Positions 36,225 to 46,590 of a stretch of DNA of 64,000 nt are shown here, piece after piece. This DNA comes from Vespertiliibacter pulmonis. GTDB lineage: Bacteria; Pseudomonadota; Gammaproteobacteria; Enterobacterales; Pasteurellaceae. The position numbers were made by a program, and so were the translations under genes. The DNA is taken from assembly GCF_013377275.1 (NCBI RefSeq), contig NZ_CP016615.1, positions 620,001 through 684,000 of the forward strand, read 5' to 3'. The notes under the pieces are model-generated. The model had not been told where the DNA came from and ran no database searches. It was given only the letters and a program-made list of their open reading frames with translations. Each line of letters starts with the position of its first letter. The stretch's first letter is position 1.

Positions 36225-37367
36225 ATGAACCATTATGCCTTGACAAATGGTGTGGTTTACACTGGTAAGACCGTGCTATATCAACACGCTGTCATCATTA
36301 AAAATGATAAAATTGATGCGATTATTCCACAAGAACAACTGCCAATGAATTTGCAATACATTGATTTAAAAGGAGCAAATCTTTCTGCAGGTTTTATTGA
36401 TTTACAGCTAAATGGCTGTGGCGGTGTAATGTTTAACGAGGAAACCAGCGTTAAAACCTTAGAAATTATGCAAGCAACTAACTTGAAATCAGGCACAACT
36501 AGCTACTTGCCAACCTTTATCACCGATTCAGATGAAGGAATGAAAAAAGCTGTTCAAGTAATGCGAGATTATCTTAAAACCTATAAAAATCAAGCGCTTG
36601 GCTTGCACCTTGAAGGGCCTTATCTCAGCGTTGAGAAAAAAGGCGTGCATAGAGCTGAATACATTCGCTCTGCAAGCGGTGAGATGATCGATTTTCTTTG
36701 CCAAAACGGGGAGGTAATCACAAAGCTCACGCTAGCTGCAGAAAATCCAACGGCTGATTATCTCACTAAGTTTATAGAGGCTGGTATTCTTGTGTCTATC
36801 GGCCATTCCAATGCGACTTACGCTCAAGCAAAAGAACGGATTGAACAAGGTATTCAATTTGCCACACATCTACACAATGCAATGTCGCCAATTAGCTCTG
36901 GTCGTGAAGGTGGCGTTGTTGGTGCTGTGCTTGATAGTAATATTTATACGGGCATTATTGTTGATGGATTACACGTTGATTGGAGCAATGTCCGCCTTGC
37001 TAAAAAAATCAAAGGCGATAAATTGATCATTGTTACCGATGCCGTTGCTGCCGCAGGGGCAGATATTGATCACTTTATGTTTGTCGGTAAAAAAATCTAT
37101 GTCAAAGATGGAAAATGCCTTGATGAATTTGGACATCTCGGCGGAGCCGCAATCACAATGATTGAATCTATTCGTAATGTAGTACAATTTGCACAAATTT
37201 CACTCGAAGAAGCAATTAGAATGTGTACACTTTATCCTGCTCGAGCCATTTCTGTTGATGATAAACTCGGATCGATTGAAATTGGGAAAATTGCGAATCT
37301 TGCAGTATTTGATCAGCAATTTAATGTTATTGGTACTGCTGTTAACGGTATCTGGCAATTAAATTAA
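36225..37367 (+). CDS. nagA: N-acetylglucosamine-6-phosphate deacetylase
   Basis: 380 residues from ATG 36225 (MNHYALTNGVVYTG), which has AAAGGAA in front; an ATG five codons earlier contains that site. The amidohydrolase barrel has the metal-binding GFIDLQLNGCGG, the Glu in LGLHLEGPYLS, His in GHSNATYAQA and ATHLHNAMS, and catalytic Asp in IVTDAVAAAG. It removes acetate from GlcNAc-6-phosphate, giving the NagB substrate. Confidence 0.96.
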   Translation: MNHYALTNGVVYTGKTVLYQHAVIIKNDKIDAIIPQEQLPMNLQYIDLKGANLSAGFIDLQLNGCGGVMFNEETSVKTLEIMQATNLKSGTTSYLPTFITDSDEGMKKAVQVMRDYLKTYKNQALGLHLEGPYLSVEKKGVHRAEYIRSASGEMIDFLCQNGEVITKLTLAAENPTADYLTKFIEAGILVSIGHSNATYAQAKERIEQGIQFATHLHNAMSPISSGREGGVVGAVLDSNIYTGIIVDGLHVDWSNVRLAKKIKGDKLIIVTDAVAAAGADIDHFMFVGKKIYVKDGKCLDEFGHLGGAAITMIESIRNVVQFAQISLEEAIRMCTLYPARAISVDDKLGSIEIGKIANLAVFDQQFNVIGTAVNGIWQLN

Positions 37368-37463
37368 CTTATCATATAAGCCAATAAAACTGATTTATTA
37401 GACATAACAAGCGGCTATTTCTCCGCTATTTTTTGCAAAATATAAAATTTATGCAAATCTCGC

Positions 37464-37492
37464 TTGCTCTTAAAGTAGTTTTTCCGTAAAAT
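37464..37492 (+). promoter_or_regulatory. rplU-rpmA promoter
   Basis: TTGCTC (37464-37469), a 17-bp spacer and TAAAAT (37487-37492). Transcription would begin near 37499, leaving a leader of about 63 nt. Confidence 0.7.
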
Positions 37493-37520
37493 TACTCACC
37501 TATTTTATATGAATTTGAGA

Positions 37521-37544
37521 GTGCCAACGCAGAGCGAAAGGCAC
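37521..37544 (+). promoter_or_regulatory. Small hairpin in the rplU leader
   Basis: GTGCC (37521-37525) can pair with GGCAC (37540-37544) around a 14-nt loop, ending 17 nt before the rplU ATG. Possible ribosomal-protein leader element; weak on its own. Confidence 0.3.
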
Positions 37545-37561
37545 GATTTAGCGGAGTAAAT

Positions 37562-37873
37562 ATGTACGCAGTTTTCCAAAGTGGCGGCAAACAACACCGA
37601 GTAAGCGAAGGCCAAGTAATTCGTTTAGAAAAACTTGAAGTAGCGACAGGTGAAAAAGTTGAGTTTGACTCAGTGTTAATGGTCGTTAACGGTGAAGATG
37701 TAAAAATTGGTGCCCCAGTTGTTGCTGGCGGTAAAGTATTAGCGGAAGTAGTTTCACACGGTCGTGGCGATAAAATTAGAATCGTTAAATTCCGTCGTCG
37801 TAAACACAGCCGTAAACAACAAGGTCATCGTCAGTGGTTCACAGAAGTGAAAATCACTGGGATTCAAGCATAA
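37562..37873 (+). CDS. rplU: 50S ribosomal protein L21
   Basis: 103 residues, full length, beginning [18 protein letters not shown] and ending in the conserved [23 protein letters not shown] tail that binds 23S rRNA domain I. A GCGGAG ribosome binding site precedes the ATG. rpmA follows 20 bp later in the conserved rplU-rpmA operon. Confidence 0.99.
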   Translation: MYAVFQSGGKQHRVSEGQVIRLEKLEVATGEKVEFDSVLMVVNGEDVKIGAPVVAGGKVLAEVVSHGRGDKIRIVKFRRRKHSRKQQGHRQWFTEVKITGIQA

Positions 37874-37893
37874 TTTCAGAGGAGATCAAGTAG

Positions 37894-38151
37894 ATGGCAA
37901 CTAAAAAAGCTGGTGGTTCAACTCGTAACGGTCGTGATTCTGAAGCTAAACGCCTTGGTGTTAAACGTTTTGGTGGCGAATCTGTTTTAGCAGGTAGCAT
38001 TATCGTTCGTCAACGTGGTACTAAATTCCACGCTGGTAGCAATGTTGGTATGGGTAAAGATCATACTTTATTCGCAACAGCTGACGGTAAAGTAAAATTT
38101 GAAGTTAAAGGCGATAAAAGTCGTAAATATGTAAGCATTATTGCTGAATAA
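37894..38151 (+). CDS. rpmA: 50S ribosomal protein L27
   Basis: 85 residues beginning [21 protein letters not shown], the short proteobacterial N-terminus (no processed extension) that reaches the peptidyl transferase centre. [21 protein letters not shown] is the family core. Co-transcribed with rplU; an intrinsic terminator follows. Confidence 0.99.
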   Translation: MATKKAGGSTRNGRDSEAKRLGVKRFGGESVLAGSIIVRQRGTKFHAGSNVGMGKDHTLFATADGKVKFEVKGDKSRKYVSIIAE

Positions 38152-38173
38152 TCTTCAAATTCAGAATTAAATG

Positions 38174-38196
38174 CCCCGCTTATAGCGGGGTTTTTT
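38174..38196 (+). terminator. Terminator after rpmA
   Basis: CCCCGCT (38174-38180) and AGCGGGG (38184-38190) form a GC-rich stem with a 3-nt loop, followed by six T residues. Confidence 0.93.
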
Positions 38197-38230
38197 ATAC
38201 CGAAATCATAGATAAAATATAGGTTATAAA

Positions 38231-39175
38231 GTGCAACAGCCCCTCATTGGTTTTTTACTCGCCTCCACCGCAGCAATTATGTGGAGCTTATTGCCTATTG
38301 CACTTCAGCCCATTTTAACAGTAATGAATACTCAGACTATTGTTTGGCTACGTTTTGTAGTCGCAACAATAGGTATTTTTTTCTTACTATTACTTCAAGG
38401 GAAATTACCGAAATTTAAATCACTCACAGTTCAACAGTACAAATTTATGTTACTAGGTATCCTTGGGCTGGGCGCAAATTTTTATCTTTTTAACCTATCA
38501 TTAAACTATATTACTCCCACGGCAGCCCAAGTATTAAGCCCTCTCACTTCATTTGCAATGTTATTTAGTGGTATTCTTCTTTTTAAAGAACGTTTTGGGC
38601 TACACCAGAAAATTGGGTTAGCTCTGCTCCTTATTGGCTTACCGCTATTTTTTAATGATCGTTTTGCTGATTTTACTCAAATGAACAGCTACTCTATTGG
38701 TATTTTACTCAGCGTTAATGCTAGTTTTATTTGGGTTTGTTATGGCATCGCACAGAAAATTTTGCTTAAACACTTAAGCTCTCAGCAAATTCTATTGGTT
38801 ATCTATTTTGGTAGTGCTTTAGTATTCACGCCTATGGCTGATATCTCACAAATAAATAATCTTTCAAATTTTACCCTTGCTTGCTTGATTTTCTGCTGTG
38901 TAAACACCATTATTGCTTACGGCTGTTATGCAGAAGCACTTAATCGCTGGGAAATAGCGAAAGTAAGTATGATAATGCCACAGATTACCATTTTAACGTT
39001 ATTCTTTAGCCAGGTTGCACATTGGCTCGATCCTAAACATTTTCCTGCATCAAATCCTAATTTCATAAGTTATATTGGGGCAATCGCTGTGGTACTTGGT
39101 GCATTATCCGCAGCAGCAGGACACAAAATTTTATATCATTATGCAAAAAGCCGTAATGATAACAAAAAGAAATAG
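38231..39175 (+). CDS. EamA/DMT-family transporter
   Basis: 314 residues starting at GTG 38231. Ten hydrophobic segments arranged as two EamA repeats (first ending near residue 140, second opening with YSIGILLSVNASFIWVCYGIAQ) mark a drug/metabolite exporter. The substrate cannot be read. Its place between rpmA and obgE is conserved in Pasteurellaceae (the H. influenzae neighbour of obgE is the same type of protein). The C-terminus is basic and cytoplasmic. Confidence 0.85.
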   Translation: MQQPLIGFLLASTAAIMWSLLPIALQPILTVMNTQTIVWLRFVVATIGIFFLLLLQGKLPKFKSLTVQQYKFMLLGILGLGANFYLFNLSLNYITPTAAQVLSPLTSFAMLFSGILLFKERFGLHQKIGLALLLIGLPLFFNDRFADFTQMNSYSIGILLSVNASFIWVCYGIAQKILLKHLSSQQILLVIYFGSALVFTPMADISQINNLSNFTLACLIFCCVNTIIAYGCYAEALNRWEIAKVSMIMPQITILTLFFSQVAHWLDPKHFPASNPNFISYIGAIAVVLGALSAAAGHKILYHYAKSRNDNKKK

Positions 39176-39286
39176 AACAATTGGGCAGATACTCTTAAGT
39201 ATCTATCCACAGACATTGGGATTACCCCGTAATAATTGAATTTAAAGCCTACAAGCGGTCAGATTTAATGAAATATTGCCCCTTGA

Positions 39287-40477
<1,191 letters not shown>

Positions 40478-40487
40478 TTTCTCTTTA

Positions 40488-40531
40488 ACAAGCGGTTCAT
40501 TACTACAAAATTTTTGCAAACCGAACCGCTT
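40488..40531 (+). terminator. Inverted uptake-sequence stem after obgE
   Basis: AAGCGGTTC (40490-40498) and GAACCGCTT (40523-40531) are perfect complements, loop 24 nt, 13 bp after the obgE stop. The first arm completes ACAAGCGGT. Confidence 0.55.
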
Positions 40532-40613
40532 ATATTATTCCTTTCAAATATCTACGACATTATCAATAAACCTGTTAAACTCTTAACAGAATAATAACAA
40601 ATAGGAGTGAAAA

Positions 40614-41393
40614 ATGTTTATTGAAAATAGTTTAATTCAAAATTACCTCGTTATAGGTATCACTGTTCTTGTTCTAGCCTCTTTTATTGCTGGCTATATT
40701 GACTCTATTTCTGGCGGTGCTGGGCTAATTTTAATTCCCGCTTTTATTCTAACGGGGCTTCCCCCACAATTAGCCTTAGGTCAAGAAAAATTAGTCAGTA
40801 CCATTGGCACTATTGCCGCTATCAAAAATTTTCTTAACAATAAATCTATTATCTGGAAAATTGTGCCGTCAGGTATTATCTCAGGGCTAATTGGTGCTTA
40901 TATTGGGGCAAAAACGATTCTGATCTTACCGACAGAAACTATCGCCTACATTATTGTTTTCTTACTTCCCGTAGGACTACTTGCTGCTTTTTTCAAAGGG
41001 AAGATAGACAAACAAAATAATGAGATCAAATCATCTATCATTACGACCTTTCTCACTTGTTTTATTGTTGGATTTTATGATGGCTTCTTTGGACCAGGAA
41101 CTGGCAGTCTATTCATCATTGCACTCTCACTCTTTAATGGCTTGAGCATATTACAGGCTTCTGCCACTTCAAAAATTTTTAATTTCTCATCGAATATTGG
41201 TGCATTTGTTGCTTTCCTGATCGCAGGGCAAATGGCATTTTTGATTGGCATTCCAATGATTATTGCTAGTTTATTGGGAAACCATATCGGCAGTCTTCAC
41301 GCCATTAAAACCAATGGTGAAATTGTCCGCAAAGTACTTATCATTACGGTGATGTTGATGATGATCACCCTATTATTCCAAGCTATAAAATAA
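40614..41393 (+). CDS. TSUP-family (TauE/SafE) permease
   Basis: 259 residues with about eight membrane segments. The family signature GYIDSISGGAGLILIPAFIL opens the first half and is echoed by FYDGFFGPGTGSLFIIALSL in the second. TSUP proteins export sulfite, sulfoacetate and related organosulfur or organic anions; the substrate here is unknown. Stands alone, converging on the DUF2157 gene. Confidence 0.88.
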   Translation: MFIENSLIQNYLVIGITVLVLASFIAGYIDSISGGAGLILIPAFILTGLPPQLALGQEKLVSTIGTIAAIKNFLNNKSIIWKIVPSGIISGLIGAYIGAKTILILPTETIAYIIVFLLPVGLLAAFFKGKIDKQNNEIKSSIITTFLTCFIVGFYDGFFGPGTGSLFIIALSLFNGLSILQASATSKIFNFSSNIGAFVAFLIAGQMAFLIGIPMIIASLLGNHIGSLHAIKTNGEIVRKVLIITVMLMMITLLFQAIK

Positions 41394-41396
41394 CCT

Positions 41397-41438
41397 AAAA
41401 AAATAGGGAGTAATCATTCAGAATTACGCCCTATTTTT
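41397..41438. terminator. Bidirectional terminator
   Basis: AAAATAGGGAGTAAT (41400-41414) and ATTACGCCCTATTTT (41423-41437) form a 15-bp stem with one mismatch and an 8-nt loop, with A and T tracts on both sides, between convergent genes. Confidence 0.82.
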
Positions 41439-41443
41439 ACGCT

Positions 41444-42667
41444 TTATAATGGCATTAAATGTTCATCTAATAAGCGTGCTAATAAAACTTTACCCTTTTT
41501 AAACCGATACTCAGCATATTTTGCTTGTCGATAATATTGCGCTTTTTCTTCTGGAAAGAAATATTGCTGGCTTGGAAGTGAGAGTTTCCAATACTCATCA
41601 ATATAAATGGGCAAATAAATATTCTCTGCACAGCCAGAAAAATCTGTGGGTGGTTGTTTTTCAATACGGCATAAATTCATTATGCCATTGTCTTCTTTTA
41701 ATAAAATATAAACTCGGCTTTTAGCTAGACCAGAATTTGGTAACTGCTCATTTACCTGATCTAACAACACATAGTTTAAATCCAAATAATTCCTTTGCAT
41801 TGCACCTGAGTTAGGATCTTTTGACTCAAGTTTTAAGATAATTGATGTGCCATTCTCAAGAATATCTTCATTTTGAATAATCATAAAATTAGCAATACCT
41901 AAAGTGCAAAATAACATTGTAACTAGCGTGATCGGCACACGTTTTTTTGCAAGTTTAGGAGCTAATCTTACCGCTTGTTCTATCTGCTTTTCCCGTTTAT
42001 AAAGCCAAAATGCTAAGACAAGTAATACCATCCCTATCAATAACAGCGTTATTATTCTGCTATTCAAATCGCCAAGAAAAAGTGCAAATACAGCAAGGAC
42101 AGCAAGCCATAATAAAAGCAAACGAGGAATTACTCGGTAAGGATCTATTCTCCGTAATAAAAGGAATTCCACCATCAGCAATAAGATAAAATTTGCTGCA
42201 AATAGCTGAAATAAGTAATTAACCAACTTTGTATCTGGCAAGCTATAAATCAGTGCTAAATTAAACGTAACAAGCCATAACAATATATTTACTACATTTG
42301 GCAATACAATTAGCAACGGAAGTTGTAATATTGCCCAAAGTGCAAAGAGCTGCCAAATATCAGCCCCTGTTTGATAAACTTGCTCAAGTAAAATAAACAA
42401 ACCACCAATAATCACTGCCACTAAAAACTCAGCAATTACTGTTTTTAGTGATAATCGCTCGGTAATCTCACGCCGATAAAGCCATATCGTTAGCCCAATA
42501 ACAGCAACTAGAAGAATTTGCATTGCATACAATTTTTCAAATTTAGTGAGATATAGCCAATTTGATGCAATTCCTATTATTATTCCACTTGAAAGTAATC
42601 CACCCCCCAATAATGTGAATAATCGAATTAAGAACTGATTCCAAGTGATATCTGCTAAATTTTTCAT
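41444..42667 (-). CDS. DUF2157 / GDYXXLXY-domain membrane protein
   Basis: 407 residues. The N-terminal ~250 residues hold about nine membrane segments typical of DUF2157 (TWNQFLIRLFTLLGGGLLSSG, then GLFILLEQVYQTGAD). After a tenth segment near residue 255 the periplasmic C-terminal part contains QRNYLDLNYVL, a divergent form of the GDYxxLxY motif, where Asn-Tyr replaces Asp-Tyr. Such fusions are found in many Proteobacteria without assigned function. It is followed 3' by a shared bidirectional terminator. fluC and an MFS gene lie upstream on the same strand. Confidence 0.75.
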   Translation of the reverse strand: MKNLADITWNQFLIRLFTLLGGGLLSSGIIIGIASNWLYLTKFEKLYAMQILLVAVIGLTIWLYRREITERLSLKTVIAEFLVAVIIGGLFILLEQVYQTGADIWQLFALWAILQLPLLIVLPNVVNILLWLVTFNLALIYSLPDTKLVNYLFQLFAANFILLLMVEFLLLRRIDPYRVIPRLLLLWLAVLAVFALFLGDLNSRIITLLLIGMVLLVLAFWLYKREKQIEQAVRLAPKLAKKRVPITLVTMLFCTLGIANFMIIQNEDILENGTSIILKLESKDPNSGAMQRNYLDLNYVLLDQVNEQLPNSGLAKSRVYILLKEDNGIMNLCRIEKQPPTDFSGCAENIYLPIYIDEYWKLSLPSQQYFFPEEKAQYYRQAKYAEYRFKKGKVLLARLLDEHLMPL

Positions 42668-42709
42668 TGCTTCCCCTTTACAGATAAATCGCCCCTGAAT
42701 TACAAAATT

Positions 42710-43081
42710 TTAGTAAAAACGACCGCTTGCCATCGCTCGAACAAGGAAAATACCTAATAATGTAGCACATAGTCCACCTAAGGTATGTAAACTAAAAATA
42801 GTGAGAACACTCCACCACTTTTCCTGTAATAATTTTTCTGCAATTTCTGCCCATAATGAAGAAAATGTGGTAAAGCTACCTAAAAATCCCGTTACAAACA
42901 GTAGTTTTTGGCTATCTTGCAAACTTAGCCCCAATGCTATACCAATCAAAAAACAGCCTGCAACATTAGCAAATAATGTGCCTAATGCCACCGCTTGAAA
43001 AGTACTATTCAACCATACCCCTAGCTGCCAACGGAAAACTGCTCCGAATATAGCCCCAATAGACACTAACAAAATATTCAT
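42710..43081 (-). CDS. crcB: Fluoride channel Fluc/CrcB
   Basis: 123 residues from ATG 43081 (MNILLVSIGAIFGAVFRWQLG), which has GGGG 8 nt upstream; a TTG four codons earlier is rejected. Four membrane segments and the FVTGFLGSFTTFSSLWAE stretch, with the polar track of Phe/Thr/Ser residues lining the fluoride pore, identify the dual-topology Fluc channel. It exports F- and protects enolase and other enzymes. No fluoride riboswitch is visible upstream. The gene starts 13 bp after the MFS gene ends, so they form an operon. Confidence 0.93.
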   Translation of the reverse strand: MNILLVSIGAIFGAVFRWQLGVWLNSTFQAVALGTLFANVAGCFLIGIALGLSLQDSQKLLFVTGFLGSFTTFSSLWAEIAEKLLQEKWWSVLTIFSLHTLGGLCATLLGIFLVRAMASGRFY

Positions 43082-43094
43082 TTTAAGCCCCAAA

Positions 43095-44159
43095 TTAAAT
43101 CAAAAATAAATGCGGAATTAAATTCATCACAATCATCGTTAAAATTGCTTGTAGAAGTCGTGATGAACCAAAAATAAAGCCCCGATTTTTGCCATTATCA
43201 AATTTCACCAGCAAATTGGCCATTGCAGTTATCGCATAAACTTCAACCAAAGTGAAAATTACCAAATAAAGGTAAGCAGACCATAGCGAAGCATAAGCTA
43301 AGGTAATGAACCACGGCACAATAATGCCTACCGCCAACAATGGGCTAACCCAAATAAGCTGAGTTCGAGTTAAATTTATTTTTTTCGAAAATGGTGATTG
43401 TAACAATACGGTCATTAACCCATTGATAAATAACGCCACAGGTACTTGTTCTGGGGCATTTAATTTATTGTCAAACAAATAAGGAAAAATCACAAAAAAT
43501 GATAAGGCAACACTCAATGGGATAAACAGCATTAAATGTACAAAAATGAACTCTTTCGTGATAATTTCTCGGATCTGCGACCAGCGAAATTTGACTAAAT
43601 TATTTACATTTTCCATTTGGAAAAATGGTTTCGCCATCGCTAAAAATAGTATGCTTTCTAGCCCAAAGCAGAGCCAAATCAGCCACTTAATTTCCTCAAA
43701 TTTAATAAAAGGGATCGCTAGTAATGGGGCAGCCATTGACGATAAACTGGTTACTTTAAGAAATTTTCCTTGTAAGCGGGTTTTCGATTCATAGCTCTCA
43801 TCGGCTAACGCAAGCAAACATGCCCTTGCATTGGTCGAAAATAGACAGCTCCCTAAACCAAAACACATTGTTGCCAGTAATAAAACAGCATAATGTTCTG
43901 CCGATAGAAAAAAGATATAGGCAATCACATCAAACAAACAGCCAAGCAACATTATTTTAGCTAGCCCAAAACGGTCGCCCAATACACCTGCAAAAATCGC
44001 TAAGGCTTGGCTACAAAAAAATAGCAACGACAGCGAAAACGCAATCTGTTCATTAGACAGCCCTTTTTGCTGTAAAAAGATAAAAAAGACGCTCTGCATT
44101 GCAAAAAACGCCAAGGTCGAAATAAATCGACGCCATAATAGAAGAGTTTGTAATGACAT
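43095..44159 (-). CDS. MFS transporter
   Basis: 354 residues, rather short for the major facilitator superfamily, with 11-12 hydrophobic segments. The loop 2-3 signature is present as GVLGDRFGLAKIMLLGCLFD. Its substrate is not evident. A perfect-length second half and the absence of frameshifts suggest it is intact. It precedes crcB with a 13-bp gap and is separated from murJ by 207 bp in which I see no gene. Confidence 0.8.
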   Translation of the reverse strand: MSLQTLLLWRRFISTLAFFAMQSVFFIFLQQKGLSNEQIAFSLSLLFFCSQALAIFAGVLGDRFGLAKIMLLGCLFDVIAYIFFLSAEHYAVLLLATMCFGLGSCLFSTNARACLLALADESYESKTRLQGKFLKVTSLSSMAAPLLAIPFIKFEEIKWLIWLCFGLESILFLAMAKPFFQMENVNNLVKFRWSQIREIITKEFIFVHLMLFIPLSVALSFFVIFPYLFDNKLNAPEQVPVALFINGLMTVLLQSPFSKKINLTRTQLIWVSPLLAVGIIVPWFITLAYASLWSAYLYLVIFTLVEVYAITAMANLLVKFDNGKNRGFIFGSSRLLQAILTMIVMNLIPHLFLI

Positions 44160-44366
44160 AATTCTCTCAAGAAAGCGGTAAGTTCCGGCTAAAATTTGCT
44201 AATTTTTGGCTCACCGCGAAATAGAAAAGCTAATACTCAGTATTTACTTGTATAAACAAATTTATGCTCAAGCTCTTTCTCTAAGAATAATCAGAAAATC
44301 AATTAAGCAAAAAATTGGAAAATCAAACCGCTTTAAGCGATATGCTACAATAATTATAAAATGAAA

Positions 44367-45935
44367 CTAGGCTCTAAAATCCCGTTTACGCACACCAAGT
44401 AAGGCTAAAACCCCAAAATAGCTGATTGCCGCAATGGCAATTAGCCAAATTAGCCAATGGATTTTCGCCCACAACGATAGCCCTGCCCACCCTATCAGAG
44501 TTGGAGAAAAATAGGACACCAATGCTCCCATTACACAGCCTGCTACCAATAATTTTAACGCAAATAAGCCTGTTTTTAAGCTAAAGCTATATACTTGATT
44601 ACGAGCTAACCCTCGATAAAGCAAACTAGCATTTACCAACGCAGATAAGGCCGATGCCATCGCTAATCCCAAATAACCAAATGGGATAGTTAAAACGCCG
44701 AAACATAGATTACTCACCGTTGCAATAATGCCAATTTTTACTGGCGTTTTGGTATTTTGATGAGCATAGAAACCATTGGCCAAAACATTGATCAGCATAT
44801 AACTAATCAATCCAAAACACATTACAAACAACGCATTGCCTGAAGCAACCACATCAGATAATTGGAATTTACCGTGCATAAACATCGTCATAATTAACGG
44901 CTCAGCTAAAATTGCAATACCAATCATCGCAGGAACACCAAGCAACAGCACCATTCTTACGCCCCAATCCATTGTTTGACGGAAATCTAAATGACGTTTT
45001 TCTTCAGTGATCTCTTTTTGTTTAGCAATACGAGATAAGCTCGGCAACACCACTGTTGAAATGGCGATACCAAACAACCCAAGGGGGAACTCAATCAAAC
45101 GATCTGCATAATAGAGCCAACTGATCGAACCCGTTACCAAAAAACTCGCAATTACCTGGTTAAATAATAAATTGAGCTGAGTAACGGATACACCAAATAA
45201 AGCGGGGATCATCAAATTGCGAACTTTTTTTACCCCTTCATCATTCCAAGCCCATTTTGGTTTAACCAACAGTCCTTCCCTTTTCATAAACGGAAGTTGG
45301 AACAGAAATTGTAGCAATCCCCCTAGAAATACCCCCCAAGCTAACGCTGTATTTGGCGACTCAAAATAAGGTGCTCCTAAAATAGCTACACTAATAATAG
45401 CAACGTTAAGTAGCACAGGAGAAAATGCCATTACGCCAAATTTGCCTAAGGTATTTAGTACTGCACCAGACAATGCTACAAAGGTAATAAACCAAAGATA
45501 AGGGAACGTAATTTTGAGTAAGAAAGAGGCTTGAGTAAATTTATCTGCATTCGGGCCATCTTGTAGCCAATCAATAAACCAGCCTGTACCAAATAATGCC
45601 GCAATGACTGGGGAGGCAATCATTGCGACAAGGGTAACAATCGATACCAATCCACCTAAGGTTCCCGATACTTTTGCGACAAATTCACGAGTTTTACTCA
45701 GATCATTATCGGCATTATATTCTGCTAATACAGGCACAAAAGCCTTCGAAAATGCCCCTTCAGCAAACAAACGGCGAAGAAAATTAGGAATTCTATTAGC
45801 AAATAAAAAAACATCTGCCGCCAAACCAGACCCTAATAAATTTGCCACTACAATATCACGCACTAACCCTAGCACTCGTGAGATAAGCGTCATTCCGCTT
45901 ACAATCATTCCTGATTTTAATAATTTTTTACTCAC
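44367..45935 (-). CDS. murJ: Lipid II flippase MurJ
   Basis: 522 residues with 14 membrane segments of the MOP superfamily. MurJ-specific features include the N-terminal GMTLISRVLGLVRDIVVANLLG with Arg residues lining the central cavity, ANRIPNFLRRLFAEGAFSKAFVPVL, and the ISWLYYADRLIEFPLGLFGIAISTVVLPSLSR block. It moves undecaprenyl-linked lipid II to the periplasm for peptidoglycan synthesis. Divergent from rpsT, the arrangement known from E. coli and Haemophilus. Confidence 0.96.
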   Translation of the reverse strand: MSKKLLKSGMIVSGMTLISRVLGLVRDIVVANLLGSGLAADVFLFANRIPNFLRRLFAEGAFSKAFVPVLAEYNADNDLSKTREFVAKVSGTLGGLVSIVTLVAMIASPVIAALFGTGWFIDWLQDGPNADKFTQASFLLKITFPYLWFITFVALSGAVLNTLGKFGVMAFSPVLLNVAIISVAILGAPYFESPNTALAWGVFLGGLLQFLFQLPFMKREGLLVKPKWAWNDEGVKKVRNLMIPALFGVSVTQLNLLFNQVIASFLVTGSISWLYYADRLIEFPLGLFGIAISTVVLPSLSRIAKQKEITEEKRHLDFRQTMDWGVRMVLLLGVPAMIGIAILAEPLIMTMFMHGKFQLSDVVASGNALFVMCFGLISYMLINVLANGFYAHQNTKTPVKIGIIATVSNLCFGVLTIPFGYLGLAMASALSALVNASLLYRGLARNQVYSFSLKTGLFALKLLVAGCVMGALVSYFSPTLIGWAGLSLWAKIHWLIWLIAIAAISYFGVLALLGVRKRDFRA

Positions 45936-46007
45936 AGAAATCTCTCTTATCGATAAAAATTACTCGGAATTTTAACAGTTTTTATAGGAAAATTAGAAAA
46001 AAACTGA

Positions 46008-46013
46008 TAAAAT
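46008..46013 (+). promoter_or_regulatory. -10 of a possible rpsT promoter
   Basis: TAAAAT followed by the GC-rich discriminator TCGCCCC, a pattern found in promoters under stringent control. The -35 (TAGGAA at 17-bp spacing) is poor. The leader would be about 150 nt. Confidence 0.4.
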
Positions 46014-46170
46014 TCGCCCCTATCTTTTCCACAAGAACCGTTCTTGCGTGAAATGATGTTATTTTCAAGCCCGTGTCTCGTTGAAAATGAATATTTAAAC
46101 TATCGATAGGACATAAAAGATATCCTTTTATGTTTTTTATTTTTACACAGATATTTTTAGGAGTTTGACC

Positions 46171-46434
46171 TTGGCTAATATCAAGTCAGCAAAAAAACGC
46201 GCGATTCAATCTGAAAAACGTCGCCAACACAACGCAAGCCAACGCTCAATGATGCGTACTTTTATCAAAAAAGCTTATGCAGCTGTAGCAACTGGTGATA
46301 AAGCAGCTTCTGAAGTTGCTTTCGTTGAAATGCAAAAAGTGGTAGACCGTATGGCGTCTAAAGGCTTAATTCATGCGAACAAAGCCGCTAACCACAAATC
46401 TAAATTAGCAGCTCGAATCAAAAAATTAGCTTAA
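46171..46434 (+). CDS. rpsT: 30S ribosomal protein S20
   Basis: 87 residues starting at TTG 46171 ([18 protein letters not shown]). TAGGAG at 46158-46163 is 7 nt upstream of this codon, whereas an earlier in-frame TTG at 46165 is only 1 nt from it. A UUG start for rpsT is also used in E. coli, where it takes part in autogenous control. The highly basic helical sequence is standard S20. It is followed by a strong terminator. Confidence 0.97.
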   Translation: MANIKSAKKRAIQSEKRRQHNASQRSMMRTFIKKAYAAVATGDKAASEVAFVEMQKVVDRMASKGLIHANKAANHKSKLAARIKKLA

Positions 46435-46470
46435 TTGATAATTTTTTAAAAATTTGCAAATTTTAAGAAG

Positions 46471-46500
46471 GAACTGACCGCTATGTGGTCAGTTCTTTTT
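46471..46500 (+). terminator. Terminator after rpsT
   Basis: GAACTGACC (46471-46479) and GGTCAGTTC (46487-46495) form a perfect 9-bp stem with a 7-nt loop and five T residues after it. Confidence 0.92.
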
Positions 46501-46590
46501 ATATGCACTAATTAAAATAGCCATTGCAAAAAATAGTCTAAATCTTACCGCTTATACCCTCTCTTTTTAATAATTAAAGTAATTCGATCC

